NCBI GenBank assembly: GCA_024529925.1
Contig: JAFEUB010000727.1
Location: 463,501 to 527,500 of the forward strand
DNA: 64,000 nucleotides
Source of the DNA: Ophthalmolycus amberensis
Taxonomy: Eukaryota > Chordata > Actinopteri > Perciformes > Zoarcidae
Direction: 5' to 3'
This document shows positions 47,829-60,024 of the stretch, piece by piece. The translations under genes were made by a program, and so were the position numbers. Each line of letters opens with the position of its first letter. Position 1 is the stretch's first letter. The notes under the pieces are model-generated. The model ran no database searches, was not told the DNA's origin, and worked only from the letters and a program-made list of their open reading frames with translations.

Positions 47829-48007
47829 GAGAACGTGCAGCTTGGGGGGCCTAATCGTTTTGGCCCAAAAGAGACGGGTCTATGAAGCAGTTTAGCCAAT
47901 TGCTGATTCAAGATATAAATGAGTGACATACAATTTAGCCAATCAGCGCCCACAAATAGATTCAGCTTGGGGCCAGAACGATTAGGCCCCCCTCGCTGCG
48001 CGTTCTC
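47829..48007. repeat. Internal 38-bp imperfect palindrome of the hAT element
   Basis: 47829-47866 and 47970-48007 are inverted repeats matching at 34 of 38 positions, separated by 103 bp. A transcript would fold into a long hairpin. Both arms share GGGGGGCCTAATCGTT on opposite strands. Confidence 0.85.
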
Positions 48008-48285
48008 GTCAGGAGAAGTCTCTACAGGCGAGCGCCAGCGCGAGCACTCCTCCTCCAAGACCCGTTTGAGAGGAGAACTTTGGCGGAGATTCTGCAGCCA
48101 AAGAGCTGATATCAGATCAGCCTGACCTCACAATCAGACAGCAGACTCGCGGGAAAGGGAAGCAGTACATGCGGAGCTTCTGTACTAGCTGTACACCAGA
48201 CAGATTTGGCTAGCTGGATGACGTCATGCTAATAATTTATTTAGCTTTTTAAAACAACGGGGACGGATCCAGCACGGACAGTTAC

Positions 48286-48374
48286 GGGAGTGAGGGATGA
48301 GGAGGTAAGGAAACATGAGAACACCAGGGTAGGGAGTGAGGGATGAGGAGGTAAGGAAACATGAGAACACCAGG
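48286..48374. repeat. 46-bp tandem duplication inside the hAT element
   Basis: GGGAGTGAGGGATGAGGAGG plus the following bases up to AACACCAGG occurs twice, with a 46-base period and identical as far as I can read. Confidence 0.9.
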
Positions 48375-48818
48375 ACACACATGAGAACTCTGTCAAGCTA
48401 CATATTAGACAAAGTGAACATCTTTTCTTCTACATAGCTGTCCTCAGTCTCATCTGCTTAACTTGGTCATGGAGGCATCAACATGTAATCGAGATGTTAA
48501 ATTAACAGTGAAAACTCATCATAGCTTAATTTAACATCAGTATTCATAATTACACTTCATGTTTACTTCTCCTGATCTTTACCTCCTATAACAAGGTCCA
48601 TAGGGGCATCTCAATAAATGAACATGTTATATTATATTATATAAGTGTTATTTACTGATTGTTTTCGTGTTGGAATACATGTTAAATATTTAACTGCCAA
48701 GTAATAATGCGTGTTTGATACTTAAATTTTGTTGCATTAAATCATACTGGGATGTCTGCTGAAATTGATAGGATGGCCCTACCTAGAACATGTTCCACCA
48801 GCCGCCACTGTTCAGATA

Positions 48819-50030
48819 TTTAGGTCATTCTGACAGAAACAGTAGCCAATGCTATTCCAGCTGACCGTTCGACTTAAATGAACAAAACAAAAACTACGTG
48901 TTTATCATTATTCAGCTTTACGTTCTCAAAATGAAAAACAAATTAGTCCAGGACCTTCGGCTTACAGCTTAAGAATAAGAGTAATAAAGGGTGCTAGGGA
49001 ACCCGTATCGCTGCATCAGTATGTCCTCCAGGCACCGAGAAGCAGATGCGAAGAAGGGCATATCTCAACAACATGAGATGGAATAAAAGACGCAAAAAAA
49101 GAAAAACGTGCGATGAAAAGGACGTCGGTAAGTATCATGAAAGACACTGCATGTCGCGGTCACAGAGCGTGGCCAATTCGATCCAGCAAGGGAGACCGAA
49201 CCCTGGCTTCGGTTTGGACTGTGAAGCAATGGAGCCAGATGTCGAGACCTCAAGAGACAAAAAAACAAACTACTGTGCACATCTGAAGCTAAAAATGAGG
49301 AGTTATATAACCCGTTGTTACCTGGAGGAGTGTGTGTGTGTTTACGTGCATGAAAACCAATGAGCCACCTCATAAGGGCCACACACACACACACACACTC
49401 TAAGATCGGCATGTTCAGACAGTGCTGCGTGTGTATCTGTTTTTGTGCATGCGATGTGGCCATTAAGCCTGTCATGGCATCCCGTTCAGCCGTCTGCGTC
49501 CGTGTGAGTCCTTTCTCCTCCCTGAAGGGCCTGCTGATTGGACGGAGACCAGGAAGTCCTCGGGAATGTCGTCAGCCTGACGACATTCACGTGGAAACTT
49601 TTTTTTTTCTCGAAATGAGCACGGTGTCGTGAGATCTACAAAACCTCACTGGAACCAGTTTCCCCCCAGAAGCACGAGTGCTCCCAGTCCTCTGTGATTT
49701 GTTATTCAGCCTGGGTCTCTGCTGCCCTCAGTGATGACAAGAGAGGCCACAGAAGCGAGGAATAATCTAATCCGACAGGAAACGCACATACACACATTTA
49801 ACGGCATACAGGACACACCCTCAAATTGACTTTCTATACACACACACACACACACACACACTCACACAATTTAGCAAGGAGCCTCAGTTCATTTGTGTGG
49901 AAATCCATGTTGTGGTATTGTAATATTCCAAACAAGTACCAGTCGCTATGAAGAAAACACATACACACCCACACAGAACCAAAGGCCTAAATATTGATGG
50001 TAGAGTTGTGAATCACTGTCTGCCACAGCA
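48819..50030. other. No gene assigned
   Basis: Contains short CA arrays at 49380-49398 and 49838-49861. Frames of 105 (+) and 136 (-) codons overlap at 49050-49475 without recognisable domains. Confidence 0.4.
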
Positions 50031-50630
50031 GTCAGATTTCCATCCAAATGTTTCTCAAATTCAAACCGGATTTCGAGAAATTCTGCAAAAGAAAATGCGA
50101 ATAAAAGTTTGATTCCATCCACCACCAATTTGCAATCATTGCGAGTTGGTTTAAGTGAGATAAGAGGCAGGTGGCTCCAATTTTCCAGTCGTAAAAATCA
50201 TTAAACCGCTGCAGAAGAAGAAGGCGCAGCGAGCTGACGTGATGAAAAGAGCACCAGGCGAAGCTAAAACGGTAAAAAAAACAACGTAGAAAACCGGATG
50301 GAATTATGACATTTCTGTTTGTTCCGTGCATTAACGTGAGGACAGCAGTGTCACATCTGCGTGGCGCGATGAGGAGACTCTTTTGATGTGCAGCTATTTT
50401 GCGTTCTTCAGCTGGACGTTGGACTCGCATGCTTCTTCTGCTACATCTGATTCCGCTTTCATCGATGCTCCAGCGTTTCCGCCTCAGCAAAGCGTAAAAA
50501 AAACTAGTTTTTGCTCGATTTGATTGGAGAACCTTTTTATTTAAGTTTCCGTAATCAAATGGTAAATGGCAGCATTTTTATGAATTCATCTGTCATCTCG
50601 TCTAACTCTCGGGGAGGAAACTAAATGTGA
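50031..50630 (-). repeat. Suspected dispersed repeat (fish MITE-like)
   Basis: Starts CAGATTTCCATCCAAATG and includes ATTTGCAATCATTGCGAGTT, ATAAGAGGCAGGTGGC and CGCAGCGAGCTGACGTGATG, phrases I associate with a common fish repeat. It explains the 152-codon minus-strand frame. No second copy in the window and no end pair found. Confidence 0.4.
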
Positions 50631-50762
50631 CGATCGATCACGATACCCCGCGGTGCTGCGGAGGACTCTTCTTGATCCCGGACCAGCTGTGTAGGCGAGA
50701 TAGTTTTTTAAAATAACTGATAATCCTCTTATCTGGGTCATCTACTGTGCTGCTCTGCTCTC

Positions 50763-50764
<2 letters not shown>

Positions 50765-50820
<56 letters not shown>
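50765..50820. repeat. (CA)n microsatellite, one TA interruption
   Basis: 56 bases. Confidence 0.97.
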
Positions 50821-50936
50821 GCTCACCTGTGTATAGCCGGGCACGCTCCAGCACTTCTGCTATCTGATGGCGATGTGCTTTCTCTCTGCCAGCAGCAGGA
50901 CCAGCACTAACATACAGGTGGTGAGGAATCCTGGTA

Positions 50937-50985
50937 TGTGAGTGAGTGAGTGAGTGAGGGAGGGAGTGAGTGGAGTGAGGGAGTA
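50937..50985. repeat. (GTGA)n imperfect microsatellite
   Basis: About five perfect units, then GGGA/GTGA variants. Confidence 0.92.
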
Positions 50986-51098
50986 TGTCCATTCACCATA
51001 CCGTAGCCCAAATGACAAAACACCTAAATTGATTTTAGTTTTTTCTCTGCAAAAAATGGAAAACTAAGATACCTGTAAAGTGTTTGAGGGTTTGACTC

Positions 51099-51300
51099 CA
51101 GTGGTGTAAAGTAAAAACATTAGTACTCAAATACTGTACATCAATACAATTTTGAGGTACTTGTTCTTTACTTGACCTTCTCCAATTCATAGTACTTTAT
51201 ACTTCTACTACTTCTTTTTTTGACATTTATTTTTTGTGAGTTACTTGTTTCTTTGATGATACATAAAACACATATGCTCAACGTAATAAACTTTGTTTGA
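51099..51300 (+). mobile_element. hAT-like MITE, 5' end only
   Basis: CAGTGGTGTAAAGTAAAAAC, then TACTCAAATACTGTACATCA, ATTTTGAGGTACTTG and TACTTTATACTTCTACTACT. I recognise the CAGTGGTGGAAAGTAAC start and the TACTT-rich body as an abundant fish non-autonomous hAT. The complementary CACCACTG end is absent, so the copy is truncated or decayed. Confidence 0.6.
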
Positions 51301-51611
51301 TTATTGAAGGTTTAATGCTCTGCACACCCACACAGGGTTTTCAGTTATGGGGTAGATTGTTCCCCGCTTCTTGTGTGTGTGAAACCTGGACCCAGAGAGT
51401 CTGTAAGCATGTCCTGTGCAGATATACCATCTACCTATCACTAACTGGCTTAGTTGGCTTTGTTGTAGTCTTTCGTCCTTCCATGGCCTCGTTTCCCCTT
51501 TGTTTACTTAAAGCTATGGTCACAGTTCTTGACCCCTTGAGTGTTGGTGAATCAACGTATCCTCATACAACGGTTTGTATCATAACTTGCAAAAAGTGAC
51601 CCCCACCCCTT

Positions 51612-51873
51612 TTTTTGTGCGTTTTCCTACGAAAGCCAGCAACACGTGTCCATTTCCACTCGTTAACATGCATACGTTTTTTTTTCATAAATAAACTTCT
51701 ATCTTCACGGGGAAAAAAAGCAGAAAAAGATCGTCATCTGAGATAAAATGACTACGGAAGTGCCGTAGCTACATTACGCAAGTAACGTAACAAAGACATC
51801 AACGCTGACTTCTCAGTTTCACATGGGGAATGAACAGCGGGCTATTGGCAGAAAGGTCGCTGTTTGTTGGCCT
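51612..51873 (+). repeat. Dispersed repeat (copies at 20690-20870 minus and 6477-6529)
   Basis: Shares CGTTTTCCTACGAAA, TAACATGCATACGTTT, AATAAACTTCTATCTTCAC, AAGATCGTCATCTGAG and CTACGGAAG with the minus strand of 20690-20870, and ACATGGGGAATGAACAGCGG with 6477-6529. It is the longest copy and links the two partial ones. Confidence 0.6.
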
Positions 51874-52433
51874 TCCCTGTCTTTATACTTCTTGTCAATG
51901 ATCACATGAATAACTATCGACGAATTACGGCACACTATATTTTCGCAGGTATAGCTACGAGACCAGCCTGTTGTGAATAATGACAGTCGCTCTGGAATAA
52001 ACATGAATTTTTATGTATCCGAGGGAGAAGAGTCGAGGTGCCTGGTCGTTTTAGGATCCCATCTCCTGCCAACAGTCGGCCCTGTTGGTGTTTTCATTCA
52101 AATTGTAAAGGGTGGATGGAGAGAGCTGGCGTCTCACCTGAAGGCGCAGCTCTTCAGCCGATCGGTGAGGAAATGACAGGAGGTGAAAGGAGAGGTGAAA
52201 AGCCCCCGCAGCTCAGTGCATTATCGCAGTCATCAGACGCTCTGTGATTTGTAGTGGGGCAGCACACGGAGGGGGGGACATGGCCCTCATGTTGAATATC
52301 GGCTTACTGTAAACTACATGATAAATGCACAGGAGAGCAGAGGGGAAGAGGGGGGGGCACCACTTTATTCAGACCAGGTGGCCATGCGTGCTACGGCCCA
52401 AATGACGAGCAGCTGTGCTGGAGTGCTCCTGCC

Positions 52434-52434
<1 letters not shown>
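51874..52434. other. No gene seen
   Basis: Unassigned; short frames only, G-rich near 52270 and 52350. Confidence 0.45.

Positions 52435-52470
<36 letters not shown>
52435..52470. repeat. (AC)18 microsatellite
   Basis: A pure array. Confidence 0.97.
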
Positions 52471-52472
<2 letters not shown>

Positions 52473-55400
52473 TCTCCAGAAGACCCAACATGATGTCTGT
52501 CAGCCTTTTTCTGTTTTTTGGGATGCTCGGTCTCTTTCTGTCCATCCAGCAGATCACCACACTCTGCTCTACAAACAGCAGCATCACTTCACTGTCACTC
52601 TCGTTAATGGCAGAATGAGTAGGATTATCCTAAAGATCGGGCCAGATCGTAAGCACGCATCCGAGAGGAAGCCACGAAAGTGGCGGACAAAGTACCGAAC
52701 GAATGAAAATATAAGGAGCTTTTTTAAGCCTTTAAGTTCAAACTGTCGACAAACAAGCAGTGACTGAATCAGTTGTGTAAATCGAATACAATAAATGAAT
52801 AACGTTAATCCAATGACGTCTGACTGCTTGTACAAATCGTAGGGAAAAAAACAGGTAATTTTAGTGAGCTTCAAATTTGGTTTTGACACAACTGGTTTCT
52901 CCTTTATCTGTTTGAAGATTAAAGTATGTGTCTCTAAAGCGGCTGTAATCAGGAGTTCAAGTGGGCCGGAACGATCCAGAACGGAGTTCTGACACCTTTC
53001 GATTAATAAGCAAATAAATCTGAAACAGTTTCATAAAAATGTCAAGCGAGATCACTTTTCGAGTGTTGCAGCCTGTTGTTCCTTCCATCTGATGCCATTG
53101 AGATGATCATTAAACAACTAACTCAACAAAGTAATGTCCCCCCGCGGTCATTTCCCACTGTTGCACCACGACAATCTTACTTGGAATCCCCAAATTGGAA
53201 GCGAGACAAAAAGTGAGACCAGAGCAAGCGAGCGCTCACAGACAGACTAGATGCCTTGATCAATCAATGTATGGTTGATAAATTCAATGCACACGTACAG
53301 CGGGATATTTGTGTGATTTAAACAGCTGTCTATGGATATTACACTTCGATAAAAACAACAAAAATTGACTAAAGGGGGTCTAAACAAGACTAATGACGGC
53401 TAAAAGGAGGAAAGCGGTGGGGGGGCTTCCCTCCAGTAATATTAAGCCTGGACCCCCGTCTGTCCCCTCTAACTGTGGTGGAAAAATGAATAAAACGTAA
53501 ACGTAATCTGTTTCGCATGACATCCAAAAAAGGCTTCCAAAAAGGCTTTCTGTGTGGATTGACCCCACCTGCCAAATTCCACTTCAACCCCTGGCTGTCT
53601 TCGATGTATCAAAGCATTATAATCGTAACAATGTATCGTGACAATTTGAAAACAGTGCGAATGGAGTCGCCCCTTGTGATGAACCTACTAAGGATTGCAT
53701 CACCTGAATCTGTAGCTCCCCTCAGAAGACACAGCAAACAGACAAAGCTAGCGACTAGCTTAGCGGAGCACTTAGCGACTACAGAGAGGGATATTTCTCT
53801 GAGGAGTTGGTGGATATCACACTTCGTGGGGTTGGAGAAAACGTTGCCAGTGAATGCAAAACATTTTTTTTTTTGCTTTTGCAGAGCCATCTTCCTAACA
53901 AACAAACTGAATCTCTGACGATTGCTGTTGAAGACCCGCTGTGGCGTCCTTGTTGGGAGGTTTGTGTGAATCCTTTTCTGGGGTGCATTTTTGTAGTAGT
54001 ACTGTACGCTTGTCGATTACGTAACTGGCATCCCCTACTGCGAGCCGAGCAGCCGCGCTCCCATGTTGCAGTCGCCTGTGAGTTTTTCTTTGGAGAGCTC
54101 TTATCTCTTGCAGCTAGAGCATGACACTAGGGGCTAAGGGCAACAGATTCACGCCAAGTGCTCTCTCTTTTCCCACCTCTATGTCTATGTGTGTTGTTTC
54201 ATGACTTTCAGATCGACTGAGTGGCATGTCTGTCTCGCACGAAGTGCCCATTTTCACGCCGAAGCCCGTTCCAACGTCAATTTGCTTTGACGGACCGCCT
54301 CGCCTTTCATGTTGAGTTGTTTATCTGGCCCAACTCTGTTCTTACATGGCCCCAGAGAAACAGACAGCAGGAAATCCCGCATATGAACTGCTGCTCTGAG
54401 TACAGTGCAAGAGATGAGCCTCCATATCACATCTGTATTTGTAATCCTGTTATCCACAAGGTACTGAAAATCAGCAGCCGGTCATGGCAATAAACCCTTT
54501 TGCACAACATGAATTTATACCCATACCGTGCTATTCCTCCACAGTCGGAACAAGTGAATACGCACATAGACAGGCAGAGACAATTCAACTCATCTTTGTG
54601 AATGCATGTCCAAAGATTTGATATCCGGCAGGGTGTCCCGAACATCCAATCAGCTCTCTGGTCCGGTCTGAAGCCGGGGCTGCTCTGAGGGAGCCGGGCC
54701 GTGACTAACGTGAACCACCGTCACCATCACTGAGCTGGCAGCCAGGGAATAAATACAGCTGGACGAGACAGTGGACCAGCACGCCTTCCAGTTATAGTTT
54801 GGTCCCAGGTGAACCTCCGCCAGACGGGGAACTAGTAGATCAGCAGCACGGACTTCTGACAGGCTTTTAGAGAGGTGGCGACGAGACCTCGAACACATTA
54901 TGTCACTCAGCAACTGTGGTAACATACCTATAAAAATAATTGTGTTATGAAACGTTGGAACTGCAGACATATGTAATCAGTCAAATGACAGCTTCTGACA
55001 CAACAGAACAGAAACAGAAATTCCGTAAGATACACCAGTAATTTGACTCATGAAGTCCAATTTTCACATCATGGGGAATACTCGACACCCCGGGAGAACA
55101 ATTCTATAGGGTCTTCTGTGGCTCTTGAAGAGCTTTAAAAGGTTTTACAAAATAACCCTGATGATGTCTTTGGGGTCACCTCAGCTTGAAGACTATATTT
55201 CTGACAGAATGTCTGTGTTATAAACAAGGGGGAGTGTGGAGTTCAAAGACATTGGCATTCAGAGAGTCTAAGGAAGCACTTTCGAGTTGCATTATGGGAA
55301 TTGTAGGATCCACCATTTCAGGTGTCACGATTTCACATCTAATAATTTATAAAATAATCTTTCTCTTATGTACATAGGCTACTACAAAATGTATATCTTT

Positions 55401-56389
55401 CTATCTGTATTTGTGTCCTTTGCATATCTCTCGTTCATCTGATCTACTTCCAATTGGCGGGAGAATTGATGAAGACCCGAGGAGGAGGAGGCAATGGGGC
55501 AACTTCAGGGCTCTGCAGACGTCAAGCAGCGGACCTTTACAGGCTGCGGCTCATTGACTGCAGTACACTTTTGCTGCTGGTTATTGCATATACTTCACCT
55601 GACCCGCCAGATGGTTTGTTACACCGAACCATCTCTGAGAAGTCGTCATTGGAGACTGTTTGAATGAAGGGCCAGATTTGCCAGATGATTGGATGAACCA
55701 TCTCTCAATCAAACTCTTGGCGAAGCCAGAAGGGAGAAGAGCGAAAAACCTCTTTCTTTAGAGTCTATGAAGTCAACGAGTGATGAGCGGTTCTTCGAGA
55801 ATACCAGGGGCCAAATAATTGAGTTCTGAACGGCCACGCCCCTAACGGGCAGCGCACTACTCTTTGTTACAGTACAGTAATAATTCAATATGTACAACAT
55901 TTCTGCACATTCGTCGTCATCAGGTATTTCCTTGATTTTTAGGTCCAGTTCTAGCTAAAAACCGCATGCCCCTCAGCACTATGTCTGTTACACACACTGT
56001 AGAGACACACAGATCTGTTTTTGACGGCAGTATCAATATTGGGCGACTTCTTACTAAATTTGGGTCCAATGTTTGTTTTGATCAGCTTTGATGTGGCAGA
56101 TCTCTAACTTGTCGATCAGTCTTCCATCAACCGTTGATATTTGCAACTGACATGGTTTAACACTGTAGAAATATTGCAGATTCATTATTGGACATTCTTC
56201 CCCTGGGCCCTTTAAAACCAAGTTCATCACGCCATTGCATTACTCGTCCACCGTGAAAAAAGTTCTGAGAATAATTACAGAAATACTGTATATTTATAAA
56301 ACCAACAGAAATGTGTAAAAGTTAAGGACAGCTGTAAACGTTCTACAGGACATTAACAATATACAATCCATGGCAGCTCCTGTAGCCAA
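52471..56389. other. Long unassigned stretch, some repeat-like phrases
   Basis: 53690-53900 (CTAGCGACTAGCTTAGCGGA, GGGATATTTCTCTGAGGAGT) reads like a fish dispersed repeat but has no second copy here. Frames of 133 (+, 53517) and 106 (-, 54650) codons are the longest; neither shows a domain. No gene is supported. Confidence 0.4.
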
Positions 56390-56720
56390 GTTGGGAAGCA
56401 GCCCGTCAGATCCACGGCCCATTTGAGCTGCCTGGTGGAACCGCGCTGCCCGGGCCTGTGTAACTGTAGTGTTGGTGTGACCCATGTCCCGTTCTCCGTG
56501 GGCAGAGTAGAGGCATTCCAGCAGCTTGTCACGCTCCCAGCCTTAAGTAAACCCTGCTGGCGTAATCGTCCGAGGGAAGCAGCCAGAGGAGTTGCTGAAC
56601 CGCTGGAATCACGCACTCACTTAACAGTGCCCGCATTGAACGAGGCTTAGCGAGCGAGGCGGCCCGGGCCAGATCTGCAGCACCTGCAACACCTGACCCA
56701 TCCAACGCGGCATTCACGTC
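56390..56720 (-). other. CpG-rich block with overlapping open frames
   Basis: I count about 20 CpG in some 310 bases. On the minus strand a 70-codon frame (56529-56741) overlaps an 87-codon frame (56353-56616) in a different phase, which could be one reading broken by a frameshift. Neither translation is recognised. A GC-rich repeat or a decayed coding fragment are both possible. Confidence 0.3.
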
Positions 56721-57649
56721 ATGTGGGATTTGATATGACATTCCTGCTTGGGGAAGCTGTTCACGTCAGATGAACTCTAACGGAGGTAACTATAACAAGT
56801 TGGGTTTGGCAGTGGGCCCAGACCTTTTTGATTTTACAAATGCTGACATGACCCCTTGTATATGTGGAGGGAAATATCTGTAGTTTAGAATGAGGATCGG
56901 TACGTTTGTTTCTAATAAACCCGAGAAGATGGACAGATATTTGTTCAAAGTCAGAAAACGAATGTAAAATGTATTTATTGTGTTATATGACGACACAGTT
57001 ACATCATTTGTTTTCATTTTAAAAGTTTGGTTTGCCGGAGAGTTTGTGAGGAAACATCTGAAAAAGCTGTGAATAACTATCGTAATAGCGTGTTATTAAG
57101 GCCTCGTTCATACAGAGAAATGCAAGGTACACAAGGAACACACGCAGGCTTGAAGATTGACTAGACCCACCAGACCATGTCAACCACTAATTGGTTGACT
57201 TTTGCAGTTTGACTGGTGATCCGCAGTGCAAGTCTTCTTATTAAGATTTATTTTACCTTGTTTCCCACCAGAACACTCTACTTTGCATTCATCCATTAAA
57301 ATATATAGAACTAGCTTCAAGGCTTTTACTATGAGAACACTTCAACACACGTTGTTACTTCGCTGTCAACAGTTTTCACAAAGCAGTCCCCGACTTATCA
57401 AGACCTTATTTCTTGAAAGACACTTTTGTGTTTTGAAATTCCATTTTCAATGATTGAAGCTTGGACGTTCTATTCTTTGGGAAAAGAAGCGTGAAATCAA
57501 TTTTTTTATCAAAAATTCTACGAACTAGCTTTTTTGAATGAAGACCATGAGATGTAATTGAAAGCTCTGGAAAAGGTATTGTAACTGGACCTTTGAGTCA
57601 AGACTTTCGCTATATCACGTTTTTATTCCTCTGGGACGGCAACAGCCAT
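56721..57649. other. No gene seen
   Basis: AT-rich unassigned DNA with frames up to 75 codons. Confidence 0.45.
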
Positions 57650-57930
57650 GGCCGGAGGCTTTGTTTTTTCGGGTCATCCGTTGGTCCGTCCTTCTGTCCG
57701 TCCATTTGTTCGATTGTCCAATTCTATCCAATTCTCGTGAACACAATATCTCGGCTGGAAGGAATTTCTTCAAATTTGGTATAAATGTCCCTCAGACTCA
57801 AGAATGGAGTCATTAGAATTTGGCGGTCAAGTCCACTGTGACATCACAGTACAGGTTTTTGTTCAAAACTCAGGGTATCTTATGCTAATTATGACAATTT
57901 CTCACAAATATCTGATCGGATAAAATGATG
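57650..57930 (+). repeat. Dispersed fish repeat R3, copy 1
   Basis: CCGGAGGCTTTG, GTCCGTCC-type phrases, CACAATATCTCGGCTGGAAG, GAATTTCTTCAAATTTGG, AAATGTCCCTCAGACTCAAG, AGAATTTGGCGGTCAAG and CACTGTGACATCACAG. I recognise this as a very abundant teleost repeat of uncertain class. It shares phrases with 60025-60232. Confidence 0.6.
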
Positions 57931-58662
57931 GGTAGACATGGATTAAAACTGTAACTTGACTGGTTGGCAGATTCATACCGCTGGTGAGTTAGGATTGAAA
58001 TGCAGCATATGTGCAGGCACACTCACATACAGTACATACCAAATGGGTTAATCCCTGGCTTTCATTATGAGTTCCAGAGTAACATGCATCGCATAGACTA
58101 GTGAAATACTTGAGGCATAGAGAACAGTGAATACACACACTTCATTTAGATGTAGACATCAGCAAATTGCCACCAAAAAGGGCAGAAAAGGGCCACTGAT
58201 GCATTTGCCCCTATGTTATTTACCACAGCAAGACTGCTGTGTTTGCCTCGTTATATACCTCCTTGTCTAACTCACACTTTCTCCCTCTCTCGCCGACACA
58301 CACACATACACAGACACACACACAGAGGAGGGCCTGTAAGCGTCCTCCTCAATTAGGAGTGTTTAGCTTTAACAGTGCGCTGGCGTCGGCTAAGCCACGG
58401 CTCCCTCGAGACCAAGCCGCCAATCTCCCTGAGTCAACACATGCGTACATACAGTACCCTGACCGCCGCACGAAATGACTCAGACACACACATACGCACA
58501 CATGATCTTACACACAATTTGCAACCAACTGTAATCGGTCCATTAGTTTGCTACTTCAACACAGACAGCGCCCCCTCTGGAGGCCTTTCTCCACACACTG
58601 TGCCGATACACAGCTCAGGTCATCAGCCTCAACTGTCTGACATGTGGTTACATGCTGAGTTA
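57931..58662. other. No gene seen
   Basis: Unassigned; a CA-rich stretch at 58296-58325. CAGCGCCCCCTCTGG at 58566 was considered as a CTCF site and rejected. Confidence 0.45.
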
Positions 58663-58699
58663 GTGTGTGTGTGTGTATGTGTATGTGTGTGTGTGTGTA
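58663..58699. repeat. Interrupted (TG)n microsatellite
   Basis: TG with two TA interruptions. Confidence 0.95.
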
Positions 58700-58748
58700 C
58701 AGGTGGTATACACTACACTCATTCATACAGAGACACCTGGTTGTCTTG

Positions 58749-58750
<2 letters not shown>

Positions 58751-58793
<43 letters not shown>

Positions 58794-58794
58794 T
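58751..58794. repeat. (GT)n microsatellite
   Basis: About 22 units with one TA interruption near the end. Confidence 0.96.
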
Positions 58795-60024
58795 TTTGAC
58801 AGCTGGGTCTAACCAGGCTGCACGGTGTCCTCAGACGTCCCGCAGAAACCTTAACCCTTTGACCTGCCACCTCAATCGCCACCAGCTACACACCGCAGCT
58901 CAAATCAACTGCAGCAACATTCACTCGTGTGCTAGAGTCCCGTTTAGGCAGCCCTGTTATTCAAAGTTAACGGTAAACAATAGCTGGATTCAATGAGAGT
59001 GTGCTGAACATTGTACTCTAAGTAGAGAAAAAGTGTCTCCTTGATGTTTTCAAGGATACCATATAGGTTTATTCAATGGCTATCAGTAAAAAAAACATGT
59101 TTGCTTTCAGAGAAGTCAAATTCATGCTGGTAATAATAATGGAAGCTGAAGCTTTGTGTATGCAAACAAAACTTTTTTTTAAATGTTGAAGGGTTATAGT
59201 ACCAAGTGTGGAAGTGCATACTAATTAATCTTAATTTTTAGAAAGACTTCAGGAGAGTTTGAATTGAGTAACTCAAGCTCATGGAAGGGCAGCTAGCAAG
59301 GTAAGTGCCAGGACTTTGGACTTTGCCTGATATCAGAAAGAATATGTTAACCCATTACACTCCGACTCCATCTTCAGTCGAGGATTGCCTCCACTCTAAT
59401 CGATTTCCATGGGGAAGGACAATTCCATTTTCCCTAACCAATCACTGGAGACCAACGTATCTGCCTGAATCTAGCGTCATTGTAAGCATAGCCATGCTAA
59501 CGTACTGGTTTAGTGGAGCGAAGTAAAACCAAACTACGATGTTGGGGGATATCGATAAGTGTCAACACCAGACAGCGGCTTGACGACTCTGCTAGTGGCG
59601 CCGATTGCTGATTGGCTGATTGGCTAATTGGCGCTCACTCGTTCAATTCTCTTTCAACCGAGAAACTGAGAGACTGTTTCATGTCTTGATGCCCAAGCAA
59701 GCACATTCTTGCAGTTATGAACAAAACACTGCATCAAAATGTGTCTTGATTTAAACTGCTAAATGTATGAATTCAGGTTTCGTTAGCATCAGCTTACTTG
59801 GAACATTTTTAAGCTCTGTAAATGGACGTTTCTTATTAACATTCTCATTGGGTGTCATATTGACTTCTCTCCACATTTTCATATGCACAGGCTTGAACAT
59901 GTGTCTTTCTATCAACGCCAACGTAGACAATTTTTAGTTTTCAGCAGGTTATCTTCGGAACCCTGGACGCCAAAATGAACTACTTCCACTTTGCAACCTA
60001 CATTTTTAAGACACTTTTATGTTT
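58795..60024. other. No gene seen; triple CCAAT repeat
   Basis: Unassigned apart from the 8-bp tandem repeat at 59603-59631 (annotated separately). Confidence 0.45.
59603..59631. repeat. 8-bp tandem repeat carrying inverted CCAAT boxes
   Basis: GATTGCT-GATTGGCT-GATTGGCT-AATTGGC gives three ATTGG (inverted CCAAT) motifs at 8-base spacing, flanked by TGGCGCC, an E2F-like site. Confidence 0.75.

Larger units (their letters stand above)
47583..48810. mobile_element. Complete non-autonomous hAT element with target duplication
   Basis: 5' CAGTGGCGGCTGGT (47583-47596) and 3' ACCAGCCGCCACTG (48797-48810) are a perfect 14-bp inverted repeat. TTCAGATA flanks both sides (47575-47582 and 48811-48818), a perfect 8-bp target duplication; terminal CAG/CTG and 8 bp define hAT. 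An AGGGCCAT motif is also inverted just inside both ends. The 1228-bp body has no transposase: its longest frame, 124 codons on the minus strand, comes from the internal palindrome. It must have been mobilised in trans. Perfect ends suggest relative youth. Confidence 0.93.
50631..51098. other. CA and GTGA arrays, otherwise unassigned
   Basis: (CA)n with one TA at 50765-50820 and (GTGA)n at 50937-50985. The minus-strand 84-codon frame is their reading. Confidence 0.6.

Noticed and set aside
50032..50490. 152-codon minus-strand frame
   Set aside because: It lies in what looks like a dispersed repeat and shows no domain.
54650..54913. Minus-strand exon after ACCACAG
   Set aside because: The frame is open but the acceptor lacks a pyrimidine tract and the translation has no recognisable feature.
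58566..58580. CTCF site (CAGCGCCCCCTCTGG)
   Set aside because: The GGGGGCGCTG core is present on the minus strand, but the required upstream CCAC-type bases do not match.
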